Assembly (NCBI RefSeq): GCF_000143415.4
Contig: NW_003314283.1
Coordinates: forward strand, 985,734 to 1,049,733
Length of the DNA: 64,000 nt
Reading direction: 5' to 3'
Source of the DNA: Selaginella moellendorffii
Lineage: Eukaryota > Streptophyta > Lycopodiopsida > Selaginellales > Selaginellaceae
In this document: positions 10,641 through 20,724 of the stretch, one piece after another
Position numbering within the stretch: position 1 is the first letter of the stretch
How the letters are laid out: each line of letters opens with the position of its first letter
Notes under the pieces: model-generated
The model's input: only the letters and a program-made list of their open reading frames with translations
What the model was told of the DNA's origin: nothing
The model's database searches: none
Translations under genes and position numbers: made by a program

Positions 10641-11835
10641 ATGGTGATGGAGGCGATGGAGGCGATGGAGGCGATGGAGGCGGCGGAGGTCGTGGCGAGA
10701 TATGTTCTCCATGCCTCCGGCACAGGTAGGGCTGCGTGGAGAACCACGGCAAGGTATGATCGATCTATTGCGCTTGCCATCTCTTATTTTCGTTGATTGA
10801 TTCCCAGTTGCTGAGGCATTTCGTTCACAAGGAGGATTATGAAAGAAGGCGCCCGATGAAGCGTGACCCGGATCACGAAGCACAGATTTACATCGTCACT
10901 TTCTTGGTCCTTAGCCTCTCGTAAGTTTCTTCCTTTTCTTCCTCTTGTCTAGAATTTAAGGCCTTCTCTCAGGACCTCTGGCGTGGAGATTATCAAGTGT
11001 TGCAGTGGGTCTAACCAAGCGTGCGCCTTTCTAGCATTTTCGCTTCGACAAACAGTGGCGATTATTTTCGGTGGTGGTGGCGGGGAGCGCGTGGAGGTGG
11101 ACTATGAAACAGGAGAACACACTTCTTATGGGCGACTGGTATCCTTTTATCGCGCATTCAGGTCCTGTTTGGAGGAGCCATTTCCTCTCACGGTTGGGAT
11201 GCTGAGAAAATGGCATCGAGCTTTGGTTCCAGCCGGGGGAAACTTTCGTACCACAGACGTTTATGTCGGCTCCAGGGACTCGTGGCGTCCGTGTTTTCAA
11301 CTTGAGGAGAGACTGGCTGTTGTAGTCGACGAGCTCGAAAGAAGCATCCATGCTGCTGGTGGACGAGAGAGCTTAATCATCACAGCTGCTGGACGGTTCT
11401 TCTACGATTTCGAGATGATACACCCGTTTGCAGATGCAAATGGTAGAGTCGGGCAGCTATGTTTGTATTTTTACTCTCCGCCAGGTAAATGTTCCCTTTC
11501 ATTGGCACTAAAGGACTTTCGTTTTATCCCAGGTAATGCAGTTGCCAACGTTTCTATGGACATCAGTGGATGGCAATTCCTTGGACCGAGATGGCTTGAA
11601 TGCCTGCCTCGAAGGACCTGATGCCTCGGTGTTGATCGCAGCCATTCAGGCTGGGATTGAGTACGGAAGACACAGGGGGGTACGTAGGCTTTGCTGCATT
11701 AACCTTTTCTTTCTAGCTTTATAATCTTTGTTTGTTCAGCTGGACAAGATGCCATTGCGCTTAAACGACGAAGAAACAGCGATGTACAACAGGACGCTGC
11801 AGTATGGCCACGCTTACGCCAAGGCGATTCGATGA
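10641..11835 (+). CDS. Fic-domain protein 2, altered active-site motif
   Basis: Proposed exons: 10641-10753, 10816-10920, 10973-11484, 11567-11679, 11740-11835; 939 nt, 312 aa with all phases consistent. The N-terminus is Met-Glu-Ala repeats encoded by a GGCGATGGA microsatellite, followed by a charged segment. The Fic motif reads HPFADANGRVGQ: the catalytic His, Asp and Asn-Gly-Arg are present, but the final Arg of HPFxxxNGRxxR is Gln. FYDFEMIHPFADANGR and the upstream RKWHRALVP helix support the fold. The acceptors at 10815 and 11566 were chosen because neighbouring AGs put stops in frame, so those joins need transcript support. It may be an inactive or altered-specificity paralogue of Fic protein 1. 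No [S/T]xxxE[G/N] inhibitory helix was recognised. Confidence 0.7.
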
Positions 11836-11993
11836 AGGCTTCTTGACTGGTAAGCTTTCTTTTCTATTGTCTTGTGTTTTGATTTCTTTTTAATCCTCAG
11901 AGAACACCATCCGCGATATCCTTCTCGAATTCTATTAAATCTATTGTTAGGTCAAGAGGAGCAATGCCGCGAAGAATGTGAGTATCTCACCAC

Positions 11994-14240
11994 ATGATCC
12001 CCTCTCGCCAAAATGTTAAGCTTGGTTTCTTCTGCTTCTTACACCGCCACAAATCCTTCTCACTGAGAAGAACCACCCAAAGAGACGACGAAAAGAATGT
12101 TTTGCTTGGAGCGCTCAAGTCGTGTAGCTTCTCGGGAGACCTGGAAAGAGGTAAAAAACTCCACTTGGAAGCGATCGAGAGAGAGCTCCATACCGACGTC
12201 TATATCGCAACCTCGCTTGTTCATATGTACGCCAAGTGCGGCAGCATGGCGGAAGCTTGGCAAGTCTTCCAGAGCATCAGCAATCCAACGATCGTCTCCT
12301 GGAACGCTTTGATCCTGGGATGCGTCGAGAACGAGCAGTGCTCGCTCGCTCTCGAGATCTTCTCTCAAACGAGGGCTCCAAACTCTGGAACTTTCACAGC
12401 TGCTGTCATGGCTTGCTCGGGCTTGGCCGAGAGAGAAGAATGGCAGGAGCTGGATCGTTGTCTCGTCAAGATCAAGAGCCTGGAACAGGGAATGGTGATC
12501 CATTCTAGGAAACAATCGGCAGGCCTACCGGAGAGCTTGTTTGTGGAGAATTCTTTGATCGATATGTACTCGAAGTGTGGATGTTTGCTGGATGCCCGGA
12601 TGGTTTTTGACAGGATGAAGTTCCACGACGTCGTGTCGTGGAATTCCCTGCTGCTGGGATACGTCGAGAATGGATTTTGCGTGTTGGCCCTGGAGTTGTT
12701 CTCGCGGATGGAAACTTCGGGCTTGAGACCCGACCCGAGAACGTTTGTAGCAGCACTTATAGCCTGCGCTCCAGAAGAGAGTACTATCAGCAAAGAAGAA
12801 GAAGAGAACAGTGAAAGAAAAAGAGATGGACTTACAACCTGCCTGGAGAAGACGATGGCTCTTCACTCCCAGGCAGCAGCAGCTGGTTTAGTCGAATCCC
12901 AGATTTTTGTGGCCAACACGCTGGTCGATCTGTATGGAAAGTGTGGAAGCTCAGTGGATGCTCGCAAGGTGTTCGATAGAATGGCTCACCACAGCACTGT
13001 TTCGTGGAACGCTGTTCTCTTGGGATACGTCGAGTGTGGAGAGAGCGAGCTAGCTATGGAAGTGTTCTTGGCGATGGAAGAAATCAAAGATAGAGGAGGA
13101 GTAACACCAAACACTAGAACTTATCTCGCGGCACTGAAAGCATGTGCGGGGATCGCAGACAAAGAGGAAGAGCATGAAAAGAAAATGATGGAAGAACACG
13201 AAGAAGTTGACGAAGAGTTACGCAAGAACATCAAGAACGAAGAACTTGACGTAAACTTGGGACGAGGAGGAAGAGCAGCGAAGCTAAAATCTCTCAAGAG
13301 AGCACTCTGGATCCACCATCGCTTACCTCGAGGAAGTAGTGATATCTTCATCGAGAACACGCTGATCGAGCTATACTCCAACTGTGGCTCCCTCTTGGAC
13401 GCTCGGAGAGTCTTCGATTCCATGCCTCTCCACAACCTCGTCTCCTGGAACGCGATGGTGGTGGCATGCGTCGAGAATGGCGAGCCGGAGATGGGAATGG
13501 ATCTCCTCGATTCTATCCGAGATCGAGAGCTTCTCCCGGACGCCCAAATCCTGGTCTCCACGCTCGCGGCCACGACCAGCCTCGATCTCTCGCTAGAAAA
13601 TGGGACGATCCAAATGCCCTCTCTGGGCAAATGCTGCAAGCGCCGGATCCACGCCCTTGCCTGCCGCTGGGGGCTCGAGACAAATCAACTCCTGGCCAGC
13701 AGCGCGATCGACCTCTACGCCAAGTCCGGTGGATCCATGCCCGCCGCGCAGCACATCTTCGATTCCTCGCCATCGCCCTCCGCCAGGGCCTGCTGGAACG
13801 CCCTCCTGGCGGGCTACTCGATCCACGGCAACTGCGATCGGGTGCTCGATCTCTTCGCCCAGATGCGCAGAGAAGCCACCGATCCCGACGCGATCACGCT
13901 GCTGGCGATCCTGGCGGCGTGCAGCCGCGGCGGAATGCCCGATCTGGCGAGGAGAATCCTGGCAGCCATGCCGGAGAGGCATGGGATCTCGCCCAGCGCG
14001 CGGCACTACGCCTGTGTGGCGGACGCGCTGGCGAGGGCGGGGCGCGGCGGAGAGGCGGTGGAGGTGGTGGCGGGGATGCCCGTGGCGGCGGATGGGGCGT
14101 GCTGGATGGCGGTGCTGGGGTCGTGTCGGCGGTGGAGGAATGTGGCAGCGGCGGAGAAGGCGTTCCAGGAGCTGCTCAAGATCGACGAGAGCAAGCCCGC
14201 CGCCTATCTGCTCATGGCGAACACTTACTGCTACTACTGA
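11994..14240 (+). CDS. PLS-class PPR protein with acidic inserts
   Basis: Intronless, 748 aa. Alternating P, L and S pentatricopeptide motifs are visible (LLGALKSCSFSGDLERGKKLH, SLVHMYAKCGS, VSWNALILGCVEN and so on). The C-terminus has an E1-like stretch (GACWMAVLGSCRRWRN) and stops inside the next motif (AAYLLMANTYCYY), so it lacks the rest of E and any DYW domain. Two long Glu/Lys-rich insertions interrupt L motifs, at roughly residues 262-280 and 382-420. The N-terminus (FFCFLHRHKSFSLRRTT) resembles a mitochondrial presequence. Known for the family: organelle RNA recognition, with E-type members often recruiting a separate editing deaminase. It starts 158 bp after the Fic gene 2 stop, same strand. 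The stop TGA is at 14238-14240. Confidence 0.87.
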   Translation: MIPSRQNVKLGFFCFLHRHKSFSLRRTTQRDDEKNVLLGALKSCSFSGDLERGKKLHLEAIERELHTDVYIATSLVHMYAKCGSMAEAWQVFQSISNPTIVSWNALILGCVENEQCSLALEIFSQTRAPNSGTFTAAVMACSGLAEREEWQELDRCLVKIKSLEQGMVIHSRKQSAGLPESLFVENSLIDMYSKCGCLLDARMVFDRMKFHDVVSWNSLLLGYVENGFCVLALELFSRMETSGLRPDPRTFVAALIACAPEESTISKEEEENSERKRDGLTTCLEKTMALHSQAAAAGLVESQIFVANTLVDLYGKCGSSVDARKVFDRMAHHSTVSWNAVLLGYVECGESELAMEVFLAMEEIKDRGGVTPNTRTYLAALKACAGIADKEEEHEKKMMEEHEEVDEELRKNIKNEELDVNLGRGGRAAKLKSLKRALWIHHRLPRGSSDIFIENTLIELYSNCGSLLDARRVFDSMPLHNLVSWNAMVVACVENGEPEMGMDLLDSIRDRELLPDAQILVSTLAATTSLDLSLENGTIQMPSLGKCCKRRIHALACRWGLETNQLLASSAIDLYAKSGGSMPAAQHIFDSSPSPSARACWNALLAGYSIHGNCDRVLDLFAQMRREATDPDAITLLAILAACSRGGMPDLARRILAAMPERHGISPSARHYACVADALARAGRGGEAVEVVAGMPVAADGACWMAVLGSCRRWRNVAAAEKAFQELLKIDESKPAAYLLMANTYCYY

Positions 14241-14431
14241 AGAGCCCTAAATATAAGCGAAGCTTTTACAAAAACGAATATCCTTTAAGGGAAAAATAAT
14301 TTCCGGTTTAAAACATTACTAAGAGAATATCCTATAACGGCTAGAGAATATGCTTCCAAATACGAAAAACTTAACCAATGGTTTAGATTGTTTTATTTCG
14401 AGCCAACAAGAATTTATACACAAGAACAAGA

Positions 14432-17400
14432 TCAGAAGTTGCATCTATCCTCGCTCCCATCGTACAAATCGTCGTGGATCTCGTCCTCGAAACCATCATC
14501 TTGCCGATGATGCTCATAATAATCTCTCGACGAATCCTCCTCCTCTCCCTGCCCACACGGATCGTTCCCAGCAGCGATCTTCTCACCTTCCTGGGGAGTA
14601 CTGCTCTCTTCGTATCGCTCTTCTTCTTGCTCGAGCGCAGCGTCGTCACGATGATCTTCTTCTCTCCACAAATCCTCAGCGTAAAGCTCCTCTCCCTGTC
14701 CTTGTTGGTCACTCTCGGCCACGAGCTCCTCGTCCTCGTCCTCGTCGATGGCCTCCATTGGAGTGTAGTTCTTGTATTGTGCAAGCTCTTGCTCGAGGGC
14801 GGCAGCGTCTTGCTCGGCCTCCATGGCTGCGGCTGCCGTGTCCGGATCCACGTCCGTGAACTGGAACTTCACTCTCTCTGCCATGACGCACATCGGACAG
14901 GGCGCAGCTCTCTGTAGCCGGGACTCCAAAAGCCTCTGCTGCAAAGTTGCCATCTCCGTGGCGTGCCGCCGCTTGAGTTTCTCCATCTCCCTGTACATTC
15001 TATCTGCGTCTTGCTCCGCCAGTGCCGCAGCGTCCTAAACCAAACAACAAAAAGGTTTGTCAGCTGGCAAACAATCGAAAGAGCTTTCAGGCTTACGTTC
15101 GCGATCGCGGCGGCCTCCTCCGCTTCTTTCAAACGGACAAGCAGCTCCCCAGCAGCTTGTACGGCCTCGGCGGTGTCACGCAGCTGCGACTGGAGGAACT
15201 CAATCTCCTCGTTCGCGGCTTCTCGCTCCTGCTCACGCTCGAGATTCAACGCGACTATCTGAGCTGCCTGCGACTCGAGCCACTTCAGCTGTGACGAGCT
15301 TGCCCCTGCTCGCATGGCCATCTGCCTCACGTCCGTTACTCCCTCGCGGATCCTCCGTTGCTTTGCTACGAGCGCTACATGCTTCTCTTGGAGCTCTGCA
15401 TACTGCTCCAGCAGCCGGGCATGACCTGTCATTGCTACTTCCAATGCGTCCTGCAGCTCCTCGACTTCACGACGTCGTGCTTGATTGTCATCCGCCTTGT
15501 CCGGATCTCTCTGTTGCGCCAATGCAAAGTACTCTGGCATCTGCTCGTCATGCTTTTCGGGAGTCGCGTTGTGATCGTTTTCTCTGCTGTCGTCGACAGT
15601 GTTTTCTTTGATGCTCTCGACAGAATTTTCTCTGCCCTCGACAGCATTCTCGTCAATCTCCATTTCTTCATCCGAATCCGAATCCACCGTTGCTGGCACC
15701 GTCATTGGAAGCGCTAGACTTAGTCTCAAGAGGTTGTAGCTCCTACGGGCGTTGCATGCGCTGGAATAAGGACCGTCAACTCCTTGTTGCTTTTCCTTGG
15801 ATTTCATGCGCTTTAACTCATCCTGTGGCAGCCAGAGGCAAAACGTTCGGAAACTAAGTCAGCTAGGATTAAGTATCATTACCTTAAGTTGACGTATTTG
15901 CTCCCTCAGCAAGTTAGAGTCGGAGGTAGTTTCCTCGTTGACAACCGCCTTGTTCTGTATAGCCTTCGCTCGTTGAGCAAATCTCAAGGTACTAGTTGAC
16001 TCGCTTTTGCAGCTGCATCACGGAAGAAAAGACCATCCACAAAGAACGATTCATACAGGAAATTTACCTGTCGGCTGGGGATACTGCACATATCATTGCC
16101 AGTTTGGCATTGCCACCAAGGGACTCTTGCAAGAGAAATGTAAGCCGGGAGTCCCGATATGGTACATGGCGTTGCTTTCCTGATTGAGCAATTTCTGCCA
16201 GTATGTTGATCACGTTTCTGTACAAAATGTCAGTTTATGTACCAGCGACTTAAAACTACATACCCAAGCTGTGAGAGAGATTTGTTTATGTTGCCAGCTT
16301 CTTTCAAACGTTCACCTGCAGCACCACTTTGTTTTTGTCTCTCCGATCCAGCAAGATCCACCAAATTAATGCGGCTTCTTCGAACGCTGCTCATACCGTC
16401 CGCCAACGTCTGCTCCAAACCATGACTATTAGTGAGAAATCTTTACCATCCACTCACCTTGTACCGGCATTCTAGCACACAAGTGAATACGGTGTGTGAC
16501 CGAGAGCTTTCCGTGTTCAGAGAAGTTGCACCTATTCTACGGTTTCCTAGCCCTTTAAGAAGAAGCCGGGAGACATCATCCATGTTCGACACGTATTCCT
16601 CGGTAAGGTTGTCAACATAGACGCCAGTTTTTACATCTTCCCGAACCTGTATGCCACAAATAAACCTTGTGGCGAATTCAAAGTCGTGTTACCTGAAGGT
16701 TTTTGTGCCTTGGCTCCAAGAGGTCAGCAATTTGTTCGTTATAAATCTGCAACAAGATGTTAGGAGACATGCATTCGTTGTAGATGAAATTTTACCTCGA
16801 GAAAGGAGCAGCGGCACTGAAAAAACAGCTGCTTCTCTGCATTTTTTGTCTCCTCCTGTGAAAGAGAGAGTCCTGTCAGATAAAATATAAGAAGTCCGCG
16901 AGAAAGAAACCATACCTCTTTTATTCGCGAAAACAATGTCTCAAACACCCGTGGCGTCACTCCCCTCTCGGCGCTAGGAGGCTTTCCACTTGTGGGATCA
17001 TGGACAACTCCCCACATCGTGTATGTTTTTCCACTCCCTGTCTGCAAGGAAGAAGATGTTTCAATACAATGTCACATGCATGCGAGGTAAATACCTGTCC
17101 ATAAGCAAAAATCGAACTGTTAAATCCAGCCAAACAATTTTCCACCATTGGCAATCCAACCAGCTTAAACATCTCCTCCTGCAAACGGAGATCAAAGCTT
17201 TAGCAAATAAAACTAAAATCATCCATTCACATATACCTGAGTAGAATCCTCATCAGCAACAGCATCGAAAGTGTAATGCTGGTCGCAAATCGAGAGAGAG
17301 TTCGTGGATGCCTTGCTGATAATAGCGCTAGATTGCTCCAGCAGCTCCTTCTTGTTGAATGGCCTCACTCTAACGAGAACCTGGCATAACGCAACAAAAA

Positions 17401-17749
17401 GAGGGGAAGTTAAAACCTCTGGAATTTCTTACACTGACCAGCTTACCGAGACTCCAGTGTCGCTGGATTTCTCGCTGTCCGCCGGTTGCTCGGAATTCTG
17501 CTGCTCCCACAGTAGCTTGCGCTTTGGAATTTTGCTCGCGGACGAAGGGGGCCGGGGCGGAAGCCCGGGGCTGGAATGCAATGGCGTGAAATTCCCCTTG
17601 ACTGCTGCCTTGACGCCGGATTTGCAATGCAGGGGAGACTCACCGCAGAGATTACTCCCTCCCCGCCCCGGCGTCGTGTTTGGGGGCACATTCTCAGCAT
17701 TTCTCTTGATCTTGTGCTTGACCGGCGAGCTTCTTGCTTGAAACGCCAT
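14432..17749 (-). CDS. Kinesin-12 (PAKRP1/KIN12A-like phragmoplast motor)
   Basis: Twelve exons: 17447-17749, 17237-17380, 17095-17178, 16916-17041, 16796-16855, 16693-16746, 16458-16646, 16264-16409, 16068-16217, 15883-16012, 15097-15822, 14432-15034. Total 2715 nt, 904 aa. The motor domain follows a ~100-residue Pro/Ser-rich leader: [11 protein letters not shown], the P-loop [15 protein letters not shown] split by an intron, switch [12 protein letters not shown], switch [14 protein letters not shown], and the microtubule-binding SPADSCKSES region. After the neck come [12 protein letters not shown] and [11 protein letters not shown], a tail signature of the plant KIN12A/PAKRP1 group, then coiled coil. 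Known for that group: plus-end motors at the phragmoplast midzone, needed for its organisation. The protein is shorter than the ~1290 aa Arabidopsis members and ends in a strongly acidic tail ([12 protein letters not shown] onward). The gene appears intact. Confidence 0.92.
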
Positions 17750-18107
17750 CGCAATCTATACGATCGATCGCCCGCTGGATCCTCTCTCGCAATCCCTACA
17801 AATCTACCAGGCGCCTCCTCCCATACCTAGAAGATCCTCCCACGCGCTCGGCAAAACCCTAAAGAAGCACACCCAGAGAGAAAAAACACTGCCCCTCTCA
17901 AAAACGCCTAGTGACCGTTGAAGGCCATGTCAGATATCCACGTGGCAACCAGCATATTCCGACAGCCTAAACATCTTGGTTAATTGAAACTCAAGAACCC
18001 TAAAACAGGTTACCTTTAACATAAGAACCCTAAAACCGGTTAAAAATGAAGAGCCCTAAAATCTTATTAACTTCCAAAAGTTGATGTTATTCTTTCGCAA
18101 AGTTTTC
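17750..18107. promoter_or_regulatory. Kinesin-12 upstream region with telo-box motifs
   Basis: The 358 bp between the kinesin-12 start codon and the stop codon of the carrier gene contain AAACCCTAAA-type motifs (about 17863-17872) and a looser run of three CCCTAAAA units between about 17990 and 18060. Telo-box motifs are common in plant promoters of cell-cycle and translation genes. No coding region was seen. Confidence 0.4.
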
Positions 18108-19776
18108 TTAGCCATTTTTGCTAGTAGCTTCTTCCTCGTCCAGTAGGATCTGCTTACACGCCTCGTAGCACATGAAAGAAATCCCGGCGGCGGGGACGAG
18201 CTTGATGCAGCTTGCACCGATTCCACGGTAGAGTCCGGCGACGCCTTGCTTCTCCACGATCCCGCTCAAGGCATGGAAGAGATGGCGATAGACCTGTCGC
18301 CCATTTAGAGCTCCCACTTGCATTTGCTTCCTCGCCACCTCCAGGGGATACGTAGCGCTGCTCGAGATCACTCCAGCGGCGGAACCGATCAAGAGCGTTG
18401 CCAGATGCCCCACTCGATCCTCCTTTGCCAACCTCCGGTAGCCTTTCTTGAGAGATTCGTAGGCCAGGTAGTTTATCCCGCAGTAAGGGATGATGCCGAT
18501 GACGCTGGGAACCAGGCCGCGGTAGAGCTCCAGGGGCCCTTCGTCCTGGACGATCTTCAGGAAGGCGTGCAAGAGATTGTCGTAGACGCCCCTCTGCGAA
18601 GGATTGGCGAGCTCTTTTAATCCATTCCATCGGCAAGATGAGAAGAGAACTGTGCTGGTACCTGGACTGTGAGTCGCGTTTTCAAGAGCTCCAGGGGGTA
18701 AGTTAGGACTGTGGAGCACACTCCAGCGGCAGCACCAGCGATTGTGGGAACTGGAAGTGGAAAGGAGATCCTCGGGGCTTCTCCTTCTTTCGGTTGCAAG
18801 ACCTTCTTCACAGTGTCGTAAGCAAACAACTGCGAAGGAAAACCAAACCAGTGAGCCTTCAAAGTCGCAAGAAAATGTTATCTAAGTTTCAGTCACAATC
18901 CTCGAACTATACCTTATCTCAGTTTCAACTCTAAAGCAAACCAACGAGCTAAAGTTCACTCACAGTCAAACTATCCATCTAGCTCGATCGGAAAACAATA
19001 GAAACACTCTCCATCTAGCGCTTCATGAGAAGGACTCAAAGAAAAAACTGAACCTCGATAGCTTTTCTAGTTTATCTCAGTCCCAACTCTACACCGAAGC
19101 TAAAGTTCACTCACTCACAATCAGACTATCCATCTAGCTCAATCAAACAATGATCTCTCAAGAACTCTCCATCTAACTCTACACAAGGACTCGAAGGAAA
19201 AACTGAAGAGAAGAAGCCTACCTCGATAGCTTTGCTAGGAGTGACGCGGATGACATTGATCCCGTTGCCTCGAAACAATCCTTGCCAGCCTTCGTGCTGC
19301 ATGATATGGACGAACACAGCACCGACGGAGTTCCCAGCATTTCCAACCATCAAATGCGTCCGGATCGTCTCAAGTGGTGCCACAGCAGTTCGAGACACTG
19401 CTCCTGCAAACGCACCACTGAGCAACCGTCTCAAAGATGGATTCTTAACCTTCACCTTCTTGAGTCTAAAGAGCTCCTGCCACCAAAGAAAAAAAATCTT
19501 CCCCCCCTCTTCCTCCCTCCTTTTCCCTGCTACCTTCTCACTCTCCTCTCCGATCATCAATTCCTCCTTCAAATCCTCGATCGGCGGCCACAGCGCTTGC
19601 TGGAGGCTCGAGGCCCGACTCTTCGGCCACGTCGCCTCTATGAGCTTGTGCTGCTCCGAGCAGATCAGCGCCGGCAGCGCCGCGATCGAGGAGCAATCGG
19701 CCAGGCTCTGGGACGCCTTCTTCACCGCTACCTGCATCGCATCGATGGATTGTGCCTTGAGCAATCCCCTCGACAT
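18108..19776 (-). CDS. Mitochondrial-carrier-family adenylate transporter (BT1 type)
   Basis: Three exons: 19222-19776, 18662-18829, 18108-18593; 1209 nt, 402 aa. All three carrier signatures are present: PLETIRTHL, PLELLKTRL and PLEVARKQM, matching Px[D/E]xx[K/R]. The blocks SRTAVAPLETI, RGNGINVIRVTPSKAIE and AGVCSTVLTYPLELL are typical of Brittle-1 proteins, plant adenine-nucleotide carriers of the plastid inner envelope and/or mitochondria. A ~100-residue N-terminal extension could be a transit peptide. Intron 1 (18830-19221) holds a tandem duplication that copies the end of exon 1 and its splice donor (see findings). The real donor is at 19221/19220 (GAG|GTAGGC). Confidence 0.88.
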
Positions 19777-20724
19777 TTCTATCGCTGCTAATCGCTCAAT
19801 CGATCAATCGTCCCCCCTCCTCACCTAAGAGTCAACGAAATCCCGCTACTAATCTGGACTAGAAACCCTGCCCGGACTGTAGACGCATTCTTTTCTCCGC
19901 TGTTCGTCCAGATCATCGCCGCCGCGAATGCGATGGAAGAAGAAGAAGAACTAACCGGATGAGAGATTGGAGCCGAGCACTCGAGCACCACGAAAGCATC
20001 GCCCCAGCGCCATGAAATTAGGGCTCTGGGGCCCGGCGGATATAAAGCAGCTACTCACACAGCCTCACATTAACACTTGGTAAGCCACGTGGCAGAATAT
20101 ACACCATATCTCGTCTTATTCAAAGAATCTGGCGTTTAGGGGTTAGGGTTTAGGTTTTGAGCTTTTCACTTTTCTTTTGGTCTTTTGGCGCCCAGTCATA
20201 AGATCGCTTGTGGAATGGAAAATTCATTCATTCATTTATATACTATTCACAAGGTCTCTCACAGTGCCCCCCAAAAAACATGAAGACCGACCGATTCAAA
20301 TGTTCCGTGGTGACAAAAATGTGATCATAGAGCTTGATTTACAAATTACATAATTACACAAATACTCACCAATGTTAATAGTAAGGGAGCATCGGTGTCC
20401 CTGTGAGAAAGAGCCTCCTGAAAGCTGGCATTTGGTGACTTTCTCTAAAAGGACTTAGAAACAATAGGCTATAAAACATCCAGATTTCCAAAAAGGAAAT
20501 GAATTTAAATCACAATATTATAAGTTTATTGTAAGTTAATATGTTGAAATATAAAATTTGTAATATTACTATAATTGATATAAGACTGAGTCAAGTTTAT
20601 ACGCTAAGAAGTCTCTATAGCTCGTTTCCACGATACAACCGATTTGCCGACACGTGTCATTATAAAAGCTATTGTATTGTAGGTTTTAAACAGGAGTGTC
20701 ACTGAAGAGAGGGATTTTGTGGCG
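19777..20724. other. Intergenic region between divergent genes
   Basis: Lies between the carrier gene (-) and the oxidoreductase gene (+). Holds a G-box-like CCACGTGGC near 20086-20094 and a telomere-like run TTAGGGGTTAGGGTTTAGG near 20134-20153, then AT-rich sequence. No ORF with family similarity was seen. Confidence 0.4.

Noticed and set aside
10487-10729. 80-codon ORF with Gly-Asp repeats
   Set aside because: Shadow of the GGCGATGGA microsatellite in the Fic gene 2 first exon; no ATG start in frame.
10024-10752. 242-aa start for the DUF3598-like gene at 10752
   Set aside because: The N-terminal 70 residues would be a Pro/Ser run antisense to the neighbouring Fic exon; the Met at 10512 starts the conserved part.
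13466-14299. 277-codon plus-strand ORF overlapping the PPR gene
   Set aside because: Alternate frame of the GC-rich 3' half of the PPR gene; Arg/Gly-rich with no domain.
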